A stretch of 64,000 nt of DNA from Candidatus Eisenbacteria bacterium (GCA_035577985.1 DATJZY010000176.1:18897-82896), one strand, 5' to 3'. Positions 36,651 through 46,144 are shown, counted from the first letter of the stretch. Translations and numbers: made by a program. The notes: generated from the letters alone by a model not told the origin.

Positions 36651-38510
36651 ATGGGCGCGCTGCTCGCGCTCGTCGGTTGGCCCGAGGCCGAGGCGCCGCC
36701 CGAGGCCTGGACGGGCTCGACGGCAGGCGGGGTTCCGATCGTTCTCGGCGACGTGCGCGGCCCGGGCCCGGCGGTCGCGCGCGCGACGTCGGCCGACGGG
36801 CTCATCTCGGCGGTGTTCGCAGGCGCGCTCTCGAACCGTCGCGAGCTCGAGGACGTGCTCGGACTCGCGGCGGCGGCGCACGCGCCCCGCGACGACGCCG
36901 CCATCATGCTGCGGCTCTACGAGGGGCGGGGCGACAACGCGGTCGGCGCGCTGCGCGGTGGGTTCGCGCTCGCCCTGTGGGACGGACGGCGGCAGCGGCT
37001 CCTGCTCGCGCGCGACCAGCTCGGGCTGCGGCCGCTCTACTACCTGGCCGAGCGGTCGCGGTGCGCGGCTGCCTCCGCGCTGGCGCCGCTCGCCGTCCTG
37101 CCCGGCGTTGCCGGAGGGCCGGACCTGTCGATGGTGGATCTCGTGTTCGCGTTCGGCGCCGTGCCGGCGCCGGCGACGCTCTACCCGGGGATCCGCCAGC
37201 TCCGTCCGGGCGAGCTGCTCGTGTGGGAGAGCGGCCGCCATCGCGCACACCGCTACTGGCAGCTCCGCTTTCCCGAGGCGCGCAGCGCCCGCCAGGTCGT
37301 CTCGCGCGATGCGGCCCGACGTGCCCGCGAGCAGCTCGACGAGGCGGTCCGGCAGCGCACCGCGGGCGTCGTCACGGGGCTCCTTCTCTCCGGCGGACTC
37401 GGCGCGGGCACGCTGCTCGCGCTCGCGAGCGGACTCGGTCGCGAGCCTGCCTGTGCGATCACCATGGCCGGCAACGACGAAGCCGACGCCCGGCGCGCCC
37501 GCGCGCTCGCCCAGCGCGCGCACCTCGCGCACGACGTGCTCCACCCCGACGTCGACTGGGAACGCGCCGTCGACGTCATGCTCGCGACGCAGGGTGGGCC
37601 CGACGGCGCGGTCGAGTCGGTGCTCCTCGGTCCGGCGGTCGGGGCGCTCGCGTCGCAGGCCCGCGTGCTCATGGCGGGCGCCGGTGTGGAGGAGGTCCTC
37701 GGCGGCGGCCCCGCCGAGCGCGCGTGGCTCGCCTGCGAGCGCTACCGCGCGCTCCCGGGGCTCGTCCGCGAGGCGCTCGACATCGTCGGCGCGAGCGGCC
37801 GGCCGCGCCGCCTCGCCTGGACGACGCAGGCGGCGGGAAGCGCGCCGCTCGACGTCTATGCGGACGTCGAGTCCCTCGCTGGGGCGGCACGGCGCTACGC
37901 CCTCTACGGACCGGAGCTGCGCGCCGCGACGGCGCTCGCGCCGGCGGCGCGCGCGCTCGTCCCGATCGTCTCCGAGGCCGTCTCGGCGGGTGCGACGGAT
38001 GCCGGCGACACGCTCTACTACGTCCGTCTCGTGCTCGGCGTGCCGCGCATCGGGGCGATGTTCGACGCCGCCACCCCGATGGGCGTCGACGTGCGGCTGC
38101 CCTTCGTCGATCCGCGCGTGGCGCAGATCGCCGCGGCGATCCCGCCGCGCGTGCGCGCGTCGCTGCGCCGGCGTACCCCGCTGCTCCTGGGCGCCATCGG
38201 CGACGCGCTCGTGCGCGAGGTCCGGCGCGCGGTGCACATACCGCTTGCGCCCACGCCGCCGCCAGGGCGGAGGGGGGCACTCGCCGCGTTCGCCGGCGAG
38301 GTCCTGGCATCCGAGCGGGTCGCGCGTCTCGGACTCTTCGATCCGGCGGCGGTCGCGCGGCTGCGCGCCGAGCACGACGCGGGGCTCGACGACGGCGGCG
38401 TGCTCTGGCGCCTGATGCTGGTCAGCCGCTGGCTCGAGCAGCCGGATCTCGCCGTCGGCTATTCGAGCGCGCCGGCGGCGACGAGCGCGGTGATGCGGTC
38501 GTCGTCGTAG
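36651..38510 (+). CDS. Degenerate asparagine-synthetase-like protein
   Basis: A 619-residue homologue of asparagine synthetase B by layout: an N-terminal glutaminase-like domain (GRGDNAVGALRGGFALALWD, LLARDQLGLRPLYYL) and a C-terminal synthetase-like domain. The nucleophile Cys2 is missing (MGALLAL). The pyrophosphate loop reads LLSGGLGAGT instead of SGGLDSS, so the key Asp and Ser are replaced. Such proteins beside heparinase-like genes belong to exopolysaccharide loci. It probably cannot use glutamine and may not adenylate. Its last 52 bases overlap the convergent CoA-transferase gene. Confidence 0.8.
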   Translation: MGALLALVGWPEAEAPPEAWTGSTAGGVPIVLGDVRGPGPAVARATSADGLISAVFAGALSNRRELEDVLGLAAAAHAPRDDAAIMLRLYEGRGDNAVGALRGGFALALWDGRRQRLLLARDQLGLRPLYYLAERSRCAAASALAPLAVLPGVAGGPDLSMVDLVFAFGAVPAPATLYPGIRQLRPGELLVWESGRHRAHRYWQLRFPEARSARQVVSRDAARRAREQLDEAVRQRTAGVVTGLLLSGGLGAGTLLALASGLGREPACAITMAGNDEADARRARALAQRAHLAHDVLHPDVDWERAVDVMLATQGGPDGAVESVLLGPAVGALASQARVLMAGAGVEEVLGGGPAERAWLACERYRALPGLVREALDIVGASGRPRRLAWTTQAAGSAPLDVYADVESLAGAARRYALYGPELRAATALAPAARALVPIVSEAVSAGATDAGDTLYYVRLVLGVPRIGAMFDAATPMGVDVRLPFVDPRVAQIAAAIPPRVRASLRRRTPLLLGAIGDALVREVRRAVHIPLAPTPPPGRRGALAAFAGEVLASERVARLGLFDPAAVARLRAEHDAGLDDGGVLWRLMLVSRWLEQPDLAVGYSSAPAATSAVMRSSS

Positions 38511-39673
38511 CCGAGGATCGAGCACAGCACGTCCTCGTTGTCGCGCCCGAAGGTCGGCACGCTGCCGCCGATCTCGGCCGGGGTGCGCGAGAGCACGAAG
38601 CGCGAGCCTTCGACCGGGCTCGTGCCGTGCGTCGGGTGCCGGAGCTGGACGACGTGTCGCCGGTGCAGGAGCTGCGGATCGTGCAGGAGATCGTGGCTGT
38701 CCTGGACGACATGGGCCGGTACGCCGCGCGCCTGCAGCATCGCCTGCAGGTCGTGTGCGTCGCGCGAGGCCGTCCAGGCGGCGACGGCCTCGTCGAGAGC
38801 ATCGGCCTGCGCGCACCGGCCGGCGGCGCCGTCGAGCGTGGCGTCGGCGGCGAGGTCTGCGCGATCCATGGTGTGGCAGAGCGCGCGCCACTCGACGTCG
38901 GTCGTGACCGCGATCGCAACCCAGCGGTCGGTGCCGGCGGCCGGATACACGCCGTGCGGAGCGTGGTCGGGGTCGCGGTTGCCGATGCGACCCGCGACGC
39001 GGCCGTTGACGGTGTAGTCGAGGATCGCGGGCGCGAGGAAGTGGAGCGAGGCCTCGGCTTGCGAGAGGTCGATCGCCTGACCTTCGCCGGTGCGGCGCCG
39101 GTGGTCGAGCGCCGCCAGGATCGACGCCGCGATGAAGCGCGGCGAAACGTAGTCCGTGTAGGCGCTGAACGGACCGGCGGGCGGCCGATCGGGCCAGCCG
39201 CCGAGGTTCGAGAAGCCCGAGATGGCGGCGGCGAGATTGCCGTAGCCGGCGAACGTCGCGAGCGGCCCGGTCTGGCCCATGAGCGACGTCGAGAGCATCA
39301 CGATGTCGGGCTTCACGGCGCGCAGCGTCTCGTAGTCGAGGGCCCAGCGGCGCATCGTGCCGGGCGCGAACGACTCGGTGACGACGTCGGCCCAGCGCAC
39401 GAGATCGAGCACGACCTCGCGGCCGGCGTCCTGGGTCGGATCGAGCGTGACCATCCGCTTGCCGGCATTGAGGTTCTGGAAGCAGCCCGAGTTCTCCGGT
39501 CCGAGGACGCCGTCACGATACGGCGCCAGCGTGCGTGCGGTGTCGATCCGGCGCGTCGACTCGACGCGCACGACCGTGGCGCCGTAGTCGGCCAGGACAC
39601 GGGTCGCGGCGGGTCCCGCCATGACCCACATGAAGTCGAGCACCTTCACGCCGGCGAGGGCGGTGGACGCCAT
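38459..39673 (-). CDS. Family III CoA-transferase (second of pair)
   Basis: CaiB/BaiF-type CoA-transferase of 404 residues. It opens MASTALAGVKVLDFMWVMAGP, has LADYGATVVRVES, NLNAGKRMVTLDP and the TGEGQAIDLSQAEASL strand with HPGVYP-like HAPHGVYPAAG. It moves CoA between carboxylic acids; donor and acceptor are not identifiable. Its ATG overlaps the stop of the upstream homologue by one base (TGATG), which suggests a stable heteromer such as BbsEF. Confidence 0.88.
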   Translation of the reverse strand: MASTALAGVKVLDFMWVMAGPAATRVLADYGATVVRVESTRRIDTARTLAPYRDGVLGPENSGCFQNLNAGKRMVTLDPTQDAGREVVLDLVRWADVVTESFAPGTMRRWALDYETLRAVKPDIVMLSTSLMGQTGPLATFAGYGNLAAAISGFSNLGGWPDRPPAGPFSAYTDYVSPRFIAASILAALDHRRRTGEGQAIDLSQAEASLHFLAPAILDYTVNGRVAGRIGNRDPDHAPHGVYPAAGTDRWVAIAVTTDVEWRALCHTMDRADLAADATLDGAAGRCAQADALDEAVAAWTASRDAHDLQAMLQARGVPAHVVQDSHDLLHDPQLLHRRHVVQLRHPTHGTSPVEGSRFVLSRTPAEIGGSVPTFGRDNEDVLCSILGYDDDRITALVAAGALE

Positions 39674-40914
39674 CAGATCACGCCGTCTCGCGCGAGCTGC
39701 GCCATGGTCCGCTCGTCGAGGCCGAGCTCGCCTTGGAAGACCTCCGGATTGTGCTCGCCGACCGCCGGGGCGCGTCGCGTGCTGCCGATGGGCGTGCGGC
39801 CGAACCTTGCGAACGGACCCGGATAGCGGACCTCGCGGCCGACCTCGGGATGCGGGATCGTCCGCCAGTAGTTGCGCGCGCGGAGCTGCTCGCTCGCAAC
39901 CAGCTCGTCGATGGTGGCGACCGGCGCGATCAGCAGGTCGCGCTCGACCGCCGCGGCCAGCAGCTCTGCTTTCGTGCGTCCGCGCGTGAACTCGGCGATG
40001 ATCTCCTTCACGCGTTCGAACTCGGCGAGCGGCTCGCGACCCGAGACGAGCAGCTCGGTGTACGCGAGCCAGTCCTTGTCGCGCGTCGCGAGGTCGCATC
40101 CGCCTTCGGCGTGGATCCAATGCATGAGGCGGCGCGAGAACTGGCCGATCGCCGACCCGAACAGGAACGTCACCGCGACGAATCCGTCCTTGGCGGGAAA
40201 CAGCATTCGGAGCGTCAGCGATCCGTGCTTGAGGCCGCCGGCGCTGCGCCGGACCTGGGGCGCGCCCACGGCCTCGCACAGGATGTACGACTGGGTCGCG
40301 AGCGCGATCGCCTGCTGTGCCGAGACGTCGACGTGCTGCCCGCGGCCGCTGCGCTCCCGCTCGTGGTGGGCGACCAGCGCCGCGACCGCGGCCTCGGCCG
40401 AAGCGTGGAGGTACGCCTGCGGCACCGGCAGGCGGACCGGGGCGCGGTCGTCGTCGCCCTGCAGGAAGAGCGGCCCGCCGGCCGCGAGCAGCACGATGTC
40501 GCTCTCGGCCCACGACGCTTTGGGGCCATCCTGCCCGAAGGCGGAGATCGAAACCGTCACGACGCGCGGGTTCGCCGCCGCGAGCGCGTGGTGCGTGAGC
40601 CCGAGTCTGGCGAGATCGCCCGGACGTCCCGACTCGATCACGAAGTCGGCGCGGGCCGCGAGCCGCCGGAAGAGGTCGCGGCCGCGCGGCGACGCGAGGT
40701 CGAGCGTGACGCCGCGCTTGCCGCGCGCGTACGACCACCAGAAGAGCGACCGCTCGGGATCGCGGACGTCGCCGGCGAACGGGCCGACGCGGCGGGCCGG
40801 CGACCCCCCCGGCGGCTCCACCTGGATCACGTCGGCGCCGAGGTCGGCGAGCATCTGCCCGCACAAGAGACCGCGATGGTCGGTCAGGTCGAGGACCCGG
40901 TACGGGCCGAGCAC
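39673..40914 (-). CDS. Family III CoA-transferase (first of pair)
   Basis: CaiB/BaiF-type CoA-transferase of 413 residues with GTG start. The N-terminal YRVLDLTDHRGLLCGQMLADL, LGADVIQVEPPGG, RGKRGVTLDL, SISAFGQDGP and SGRGQHVDVSAQQAI segments are family features. It differs clearly from its downstream partner and so is not a recent duplicate. The overlap of the two genes and their common direction support joint function. A SRPBCC gene precedes it by 20 bases. Confidence 0.88.
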   Translation of the reverse strand: MLGPYRVLDLTDHRGLLCGQMLADLGADVIQVEPPGGSPARRVGPFAGDVRDPERSLFWWSYARGKRGVTLDLASPRGRDLFRRLAARADFVIESGRPGDLARLGLTHHALAAANPRVVTVSISAFGQDGPKASWAESDIVLLAAGGPLFLQGDDDRAPVRLPVPQAYLHASAEAAVAALVAHHERERSGRGQHVDVSAQQAIALATQSYILCEAVGAPQVRRSAGGLKHGSLTLRMLFPAKDGFVAVTFLFGSAIGQFSRRLMHWIHAEGGCDLATRDKDWLAYTELLVSGREPLAEFERVKEIIAEFTRGRTKAELLAAAVERDLLIAPVATIDELVASEQLRARNYWRTIPHPEVGREVRYPGPFARFGRTPIGSTRRAPAVGEHNPEVFQGELGLDERTMAQLARDGVI

Positions 40915-40934
40915 GTGCGCCGAGGCTCGCGCCG

Positions 40935-41378
40935 TCAGGCCGCGCGCGATTCGACGGCGCGCTTGAACTCTTCGACCGAGTCACGCAGCGCCTTCGCCTC
41001 GGCGAGGCTGCGGATGAAGCCGGGAACCCAGAACCCGAGATCCACCAACTGCGAGCAGGTGGCCCTCACACCCGTCGGCGTCTCGTCGAACTGGTAGGAG
41101 CCCTGGACGTCTTTCACGTCGCCCTCGACGAGGTGCCAGGTCGCGCCGTGCGGGCGATCGTAGCTGTACTCGAGGACGTAGCGGATCGTCTTGATCCGCA
41201 TGTCGAGCGTGAACTCGACGCGGCGCGCGAGGCCGTCGGGATAGCGGTCGAGCACGCGGGCCTTTTTGATCGGCGACGACCACTTCGGGTAGGTGTCGAA
41301 GTCGCTCAGCACCGCGAAGCACCCATCGACGGTTCCCGCCACGTTGGTCGAATAGGACTGACGGACCTCGCTGGTCAC
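40935..41378 (-). CDS. SRPBCC (polyketide cyclase/dehydrase-like) protein
   Basis: A 147-residue START-like helix-grip protein: EVRQSYSTNVAGTVDGCFAV, LSDFDTYPKWSSPIKKARVL, the central strands, and a long C-terminal helix (WVPGFIRSLAEAKALRDSVEEFKRA). These bind hydrophobic ligands or act as chaperones for them. GTG start. It is the promoter-proximal gene upstream of the CoA-transferases; the shared direction suggests ligand handling in the same catabolic route. It diverges from mtnA across 100 bases. Confidence 0.8.
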   Translation of the reverse strand: MTSEVRQSYSTNVAGTVDGCFAVLSDFDTYPKWSSPIKKARVLDRYPDGLARRVEFTLDMRIKTIRYVLEYSYDRPHGATWHLVEGDVKDVQGSYQFDETPTGVRATCSQLVDLGFWVPGFIRSLAEAKALRDSVEEFKRAVESRAA

Positions 41379-41478
41379 GCGTGCCCCATAACGGCTGCCA
41401 TGCGGACCCGTCAAGCGCATGCGGGGACGCGGGAATCCCGCCTGTCGCGGGCGGGGTGATTCGGCTACACTCCGCCCG

Positions 41479-42557
<1,079 letters not shown>

Positions 42558-42561
<4 letters not shown>

Positions 42562-43061
42562 CGCCGACGCGCAGTCGAACGACCGCCGTCCTGCTCGGGT
42601 TCCTCGTGGCCGTGAGGGCGGCGGCGATGGACGTCGTCCCGATGACGCTCGACCGCGTCGTCGAGCGATCGGGCCAGATCGTCCACGGCACCGTGACGAG
42701 CGTCGTCTCCGGACGCGACGAGAGCGGCCTGCCGGCGACGTGGGTCTCGGTGGCGGTGAGCGAGTGCCTGAAGGGGCAGGCGGCGGGGACGATCACGTTC
42801 AAGCAGGTCGGCGTCGCCACGCCGCTCGCGGACGGAACGCTCCTGCGGATCCCCGGTCTGCCCCGCTATCGGGAAGGGAGCGAGTACGTCCTCTTCCTCC
42901 ACGACACGAGCGCCCGCGGCTTCACGAGCCCGGTCGGTTTCGAGCAGGGCGTGTACGACGTCGAGCGGAGCCGGGAGGGCACGTTCGCACGTTCGAGGAC
43001 GACCGAGCGTCTCGCGCTCTCCGCCTTCCTCGCCGTCGTCCGCAGCCGGGCGGCGCGCTAG
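42558..43061 (+). CDS. Small secreted hypothetical protein
   Basis: A 167-residue exported protein (signal peptide [17 protein letters not shown]). The mature part has a series of beta strands: [51 protein letters not shown] and [15 protein letters not shown]. Such proteins, found with secreted peptidases in delta-like genomes, have no established function. GTG start coupled to mtnA (GTGA), and nine bases before the metalloprotease gene, which may be its functional partner. Confidence 0.7.
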
Positions 43062-43070
43062 GGAAGGATC

Positions 43071-45197
43071 GTGCGCCGTCTCGTCGCGCTCTTGCTGACG
43101 CTCGCCTGCGCCCGCGGCGCCGTGGCGGCCGGCCCGCTGGTCGTGAACGGCGCCGGAGTCCCGCTCACCTGGGCGATCCGCCCGATACCGTTCAATCCCG
43201 ACCGCGGGCCGCTGGGGTCGCTGTCGAACGACGAGGCGGTCGCGCTGGTCGCGGGCAACTTCGCAGTCTGGGAGGCGGTGACGTCGTCGTCGATCGCGTT
43301 CACCAACGCCGGCGCACTACCGGTGAACGTGAAGGCCAGCAACTACGAGCAGTTCCTCGACCGTTGCGACGGCCTCAGCCCGATCATCTTCGACAACGAC
43401 GGCGGCATCACGGACGACCTCCTGGGCGCCGGCGCGAGCAGCGAGGTCCTGGGCTTCGCCAGCCCCGAGTGTGGCGACGTCGCCGCGGGGACGATCACGG
43501 AAGCCGTCGCCGTGCTGAACGGCCGCTGGATCGACGGGACGGCGAACGGCACCAATCCGGAGATCCCGCTCCAGGACTTCCGAGCGGTGTTCATCCACGA
43601 GTTCGGTCATTTCTTCAACCTCGACCACTCCCAGATCGGGCGAGCCGAGGCGTTCGACGGCGACTCGTCGAACGACGGCGCGATCGCGACCATGTTCCCG
43701 TTCCTGGTGAACGGCCGCGAAGCCGCCACGCTCGCCCTGGACGACATGGTGTCGGTGTCGACGCTGTACCCCGCGCCGGGTTTCGCCGAGACCACGGGTC
43801 TCATCCGCGGGCAGGTGCTGCGCGCGAGCGGCGCGCCGTTCCAGGGCGTGTACGTCATCGCGCGCAACCTCGCCGATCCGCGTCACCTGGCCGTCGGCTA
43901 CACGTCGGGCGCACGCTTCGTGCCCGTGGCCGGCGGTACGGCGAACCCCGGCGGGCCGCCGCCCGACGCGCTCCGCGGCGCGTTCGAGCTCCCGGGGCTT
44001 CCGCCCGGAAGCTACACGGTCGAGATCGAGCCCGTCGATTCCCGCTTCACCGGCGGATCGAGCATCGGGCCGCTCGATCCGCCGGCGGTGCTTCCGGCGC
44101 CGCCCGAGTTCTGGAACGGCCCCGACGAGGCGACGACGTCGCCGCCCGACGACCCGAGCGCGTCCACCGCGATCGTTCTCGGTCCCGGCGAGACCGTCGC
44201 CGGGATCGAGGTGCGTCTCAACGAGCCGGGTGTCGCGAACGACGGCTGCGACGCGTCGATCGTGATCCCCGCCATCCCGTTCACCGAGGTGCGCAGCGTG
44301 ACCGACGCGACGACGTCGCTCGGCGACCCGCTCCAGTCGTGCACGACCGACGCCCCGGCGCAGAACCTCGCCAGCGTGTGGTACCAGCTGACGGTCCCCG
44401 AGACGTCGCGCGTCGTGATCGAGACCGCGGGGAGCACCTACGACACCGTCGTGAGCGCGTACACGGGCGCGTGCGCGGCGCTCGACGAGATCGCGTGCAG
44501 CGACGACACCCTCACGACCGTGCAGTCGCGACTCGACATCGACGTCGTCGCCGGGACGACCCTGCGCCTCGAGGTGACGGCCTTCCACGAGGCCGCCGCC
44601 GAGACGCTGCACTTGGCGGTTCGCTACGGCTGCCCACTGGGTTCGGGCGCCTGCGACGACCGCGATCCCTGTACGACCGGCGACACCTGCACGGACGCCG
44701 TGTGCGTCGGGCCCACGAGCATGTGCGACGACGGCAACGCGTGCACGATCGATCTGTGCGACGAGACCGGGTCCTGCAGCCATGGGGCGGTGAGCGGCTC
44801 GTGCGACGACGGCGATGCGTGCTCGGTCGACGACACCTGCCACGACACGGTCTGTACGGGCGGGCGCCGCGTCGACGCGCCGGTCCTGGTGTCGCGCCTG
44901 AGGGAGACGTTCCCGAGTGGGTGCCGCTCGACCTTTGCACGGCTCGAGCAGGTGGCGGCCCATCGCTTCGAGCGTGCGGCGCACGCCGTCGAGCACGCCG
45001 CGAGCCGCACGGGAGCGAAGCGCGCCAAGGCGTTCGATCGTGCGCTGCACGCCCTGCGCTCCGCCCGGCGCGCCGCGATGCGCCTTCGCCATCGCGGCGC
45101 GGCCGGCTGTGGGTCGTCGCTCCTCCGCCGTGCAGAGCTCGCCCGGGCGCAGCTCTCGTGCGTGCGCCAGGACTTGCGCGCCACGTCGGGGCGCTGA
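43071..45197 (+). CDS. Secreted matrixin-like metalloprotease with Cys-rich CTDC modules
   Basis: A 708-residue exported protein (LVALLLTLACARGAVA signal). The zinc site HEFGHFFNLDH matches the HExxHxxGxxH metzincin consensus except for Asn-Leu positions in between, and a Met-turn-like IATMFPF follows near residue 220; this is the matrixin pattern. A carboxypeptidase-regulatory-like beta domain (about 245-330), then a pre-peptidase-type domain (VWYQLTVPETSR...YDTVVSAYTGAC) follow. Three CTDC-type units come next (CDDRDPCTTGDTC, CDDGNACTIDLC, CDDGDACSVDDTC), and an Arg/Ala-rich helical C-terminus closes it. The CTDC units recur 45-fold in the gene at 46145-50908. Confidence 0.85.
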   Translation: MRRLVALLLTLACARGAVAAGPLVVNGAGVPLTWAIRPIPFNPDRGPLGSLSNDEAVALVAGNFAVWEAVTSSSIAFTNAGALPVNVKASNYEQFLDRCDGLSPIIFDNDGGITDDLLGAGASSEVLGFASPECGDVAAGTITEAVAVLNGRWIDGTANGTNPEIPLQDFRAVFIHEFGHFFNLDHSQIGRAEAFDGDSSNDGAIATMFPFLVNGREAATLALDDMVSVSTLYPAPGFAETTGLIRGQVLRASGAPFQGVYVIARNLADPRHLAVGYTSGARFVPVAGGTANPGGPPPDALRGAFELPGLPPGSYTVEIEPVDSRFTGGSSIGPLDPPAVLPAPPEFWNGPDEATTSPPDDPSASTAIVLGPGETVAGIEVRLNEPGVANDGCDASIVIPAIPFTEVRSVTDATTSLGDPLQSCTTDAPAQNLASVWYQLTVPETSRVVIETAGSTYDTVVSAYTGACAALDEIACSDDTLTTVQSRLDIDVVAGTTLRLEVTAFHEAAAETLHLAVRYGCPLGSGACDDRDPCTTGDTCTDAVCVGPTSMCDDGNACTIDLCDETGSCSHGAVSGSCDDGDACSVDDTCHDTVCTGGRRVDAPVLVSRLRETFPSGCRSTFARLEQVAAHRFERAAHAVEHAASRTGAKRAKAFDRALHALRSARRAAMRLRHRGAAGCGSSLLRRAELARAQLSCVRQDLRATSGR

Positions 45198-45215
45198 AGG
45201 ATTCGACGTCGGGGC

Positions 45216-45337
45216 CGCGAGGCTGGGGGCCGGGCTGCGGCTTCGGCTCCGCCGCGCGAGAAGACATACGCGGCGTTACGGACCTGCATTTCGTCGCGCC
45301 GCTTCGCAGGCGCCTCCGCCCGGCCCCCAACCTCGCG
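45216..45337. repeat. Long palindromic element, 20-base arms
   Basis: CGCGAGGCTGGGGGCCGGGC (45216-45235) is the inverted complement, with one mismatch, of the sequence at 45318-45337. Part of the roughly 80 internal bases is also complementary (GCGGCTTCG with CGCCGCTTCG-type segments). It begins 19 bases after the metalloprotease stop in the 321-base gap before the cassette gene. The rest of that gap (45338-45500) holds no gene that I recognise. It differs in sequence from the element at 27805-28134 but has a similar position between convergent genes. Confidence 0.6.
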
Positions 45338-45500
45338 ACACAATCGCGAATCCCTCAGCCAAACGCCGCGCGCTGACCCGCGACGCTTGGCGTGTCGCGT
45401 CGTCGTGCGGCGGTGCGCGGGGCGGGCGGCGAGGGCGGAGCGCCCTTGAGCCGCGCGGCGTTCCGTCGCGGGGGCGCTCGGTAGGGTAGGATCGCCGCGC

Positions 45501-45564
45501 GGCGAACGACCTGGCGGTTCAGCGGCGGCGCGGCAGCGCCGTCCGCTGCAAGCGCGGGTTAGAC
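45501..45564 (-). mobile_element. Integron attC-like recombination site
   Basis: Read on the minus strand, a perfect RYYYAAC box (GTCTAAC, 45564-45558) is followed by CTTGCAGCGG, a GC-rich hairpin, CCGCTGAACCG, and a final GTTCGCC (45507-45501). That order, R'', L'', L', R', and the 64-base length are those of an attC site. The last box departs from GTTRRRY. The stop codon of the preceding gene (45519) lies inside it, as is common for cassette genes; its tail NPRLQRTALPRRR is encoded by the site. No integrase gene is in the window. Confidence 0.7.
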
Positions 45565-45803
45565 GCCCTCGCAGGAGCTCGCTTGGCCAGCGCTCGCTCG
45601 GCTTGCCTGGGGATTTCAACAGCAACGAAGTAGGTCTCCGGGTAGAGGTAGTCCTCGTGGGACTCGTCGATGATACGGACGTATCCCTCTCGGGTCGCCA
45701 CATTGTCGGGCAGGCGCTCGTAGACCTTGTGCAGTTCCAGGTCGTCGCATCCGGTGTTGCGGACGCACAATAGGAACCGCCTCTTTCGTCGCGCTGTCGC
45801 CAT
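45519..45803 (-). CDS. Small cassette-borne hypothetical protein
   Basis: A 94-residue protein with FLLCVRNTGCDDLELHKVYERLPD, then GYVRIIDESHEDYLYPETYFVAVEIP. This is a small widespread family of compact beta-rich proteins with DESxEDYLYP. No known function. The last 13 residues come from the attC site. It starts with ATG sharing one base with the stop of the upstream gene (TGATG), so the pair is translated together. A toxin-antitoxin role has not been shown. Confidence 0.7.
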   Translation of the reverse strand: MATARRKRRFLLCVRNTGCDDLELHKVYERLPDNVATREGYVRIIDESHEDYLYPETYFVAVEIPRQAERALAKRAPARASNPRLQRTALPRRR

Positions 45804-46045
45804 CAGTCTACGAACCGCTTAACCTTCATGTTAACGCGCCCGATTCCGTGAGCCTCATACCAGTGTAGCTCAGCACGTCGTACGCGCCCACTGCTCAGTC
45901 GAACCAGAGCGACGCCCTTGCGCTTCCTCCAGCGTGCAGCCCCATATCGCCGACGCAGACCGGTGAGATCGCGGATGCCCTGCCCCACGGCGATCGTGAC
46001 AACCTCGGTGATCGCGCTGACAAGCTCGAAGTGCACCAAGATCAA
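45803..46045 (-). CDS. Small basic cassette-borne hypothetical protein
   Basis: An 80-residue protein: TIAVGQGIRDLTGLRRRYGAARWRKRKGVALVRLSSGRVRRAELHWYEAHGIGRVNMKVKR. The Arg/Lys-rich RWRKxKG and RRAELHWYEAHGIG segments recur in a small family that often precedes the one encoded next here. Positive charge suggests nucleic-acid binding, which is inference. First gene of the two-gene unit; its coding region is less GC-extreme than its neighbours. A GTTGGAC (minus strand, 46074-46068) upstream could be the other cassette boundary. Confidence 0.65.
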   Translation of the reverse strand: MILVHFELVSAITEVVTIAVGQGIRDLTGLRRRYGAARWRKRKGVALVRLSSGRVRRAELHWYEAHGIGRVNMKVKRFVD

Positions 46046-46101
46046 TGAGCAACGATCGCGCCAAGGCGTCCAACCGAGCGGAGCCCTCGCTGCCCGCCCC
46101 G

Positions 46102-46130
46102 CGCTCCGACGCCTCGAAGGCGCCGGAGCG
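46102..46130. terminator. Stem-loop downstream of the giant repeat gene
   Basis: Twelve or so bases on each side pair with one mismatch around a TCGA/TTCG-type loop: CGCTCCGACGCC (46102-46113) with GGCGCCGGAGCG (46119-46130). It is 15-45 bases after the stop of the minus-strand repeat gene, a usual place for an intrinsic terminator, although no T-run follows on the minus strand. Confidence 0.5.
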
Positions 46131-46144
46131 GGGTGGGGTGAGGG

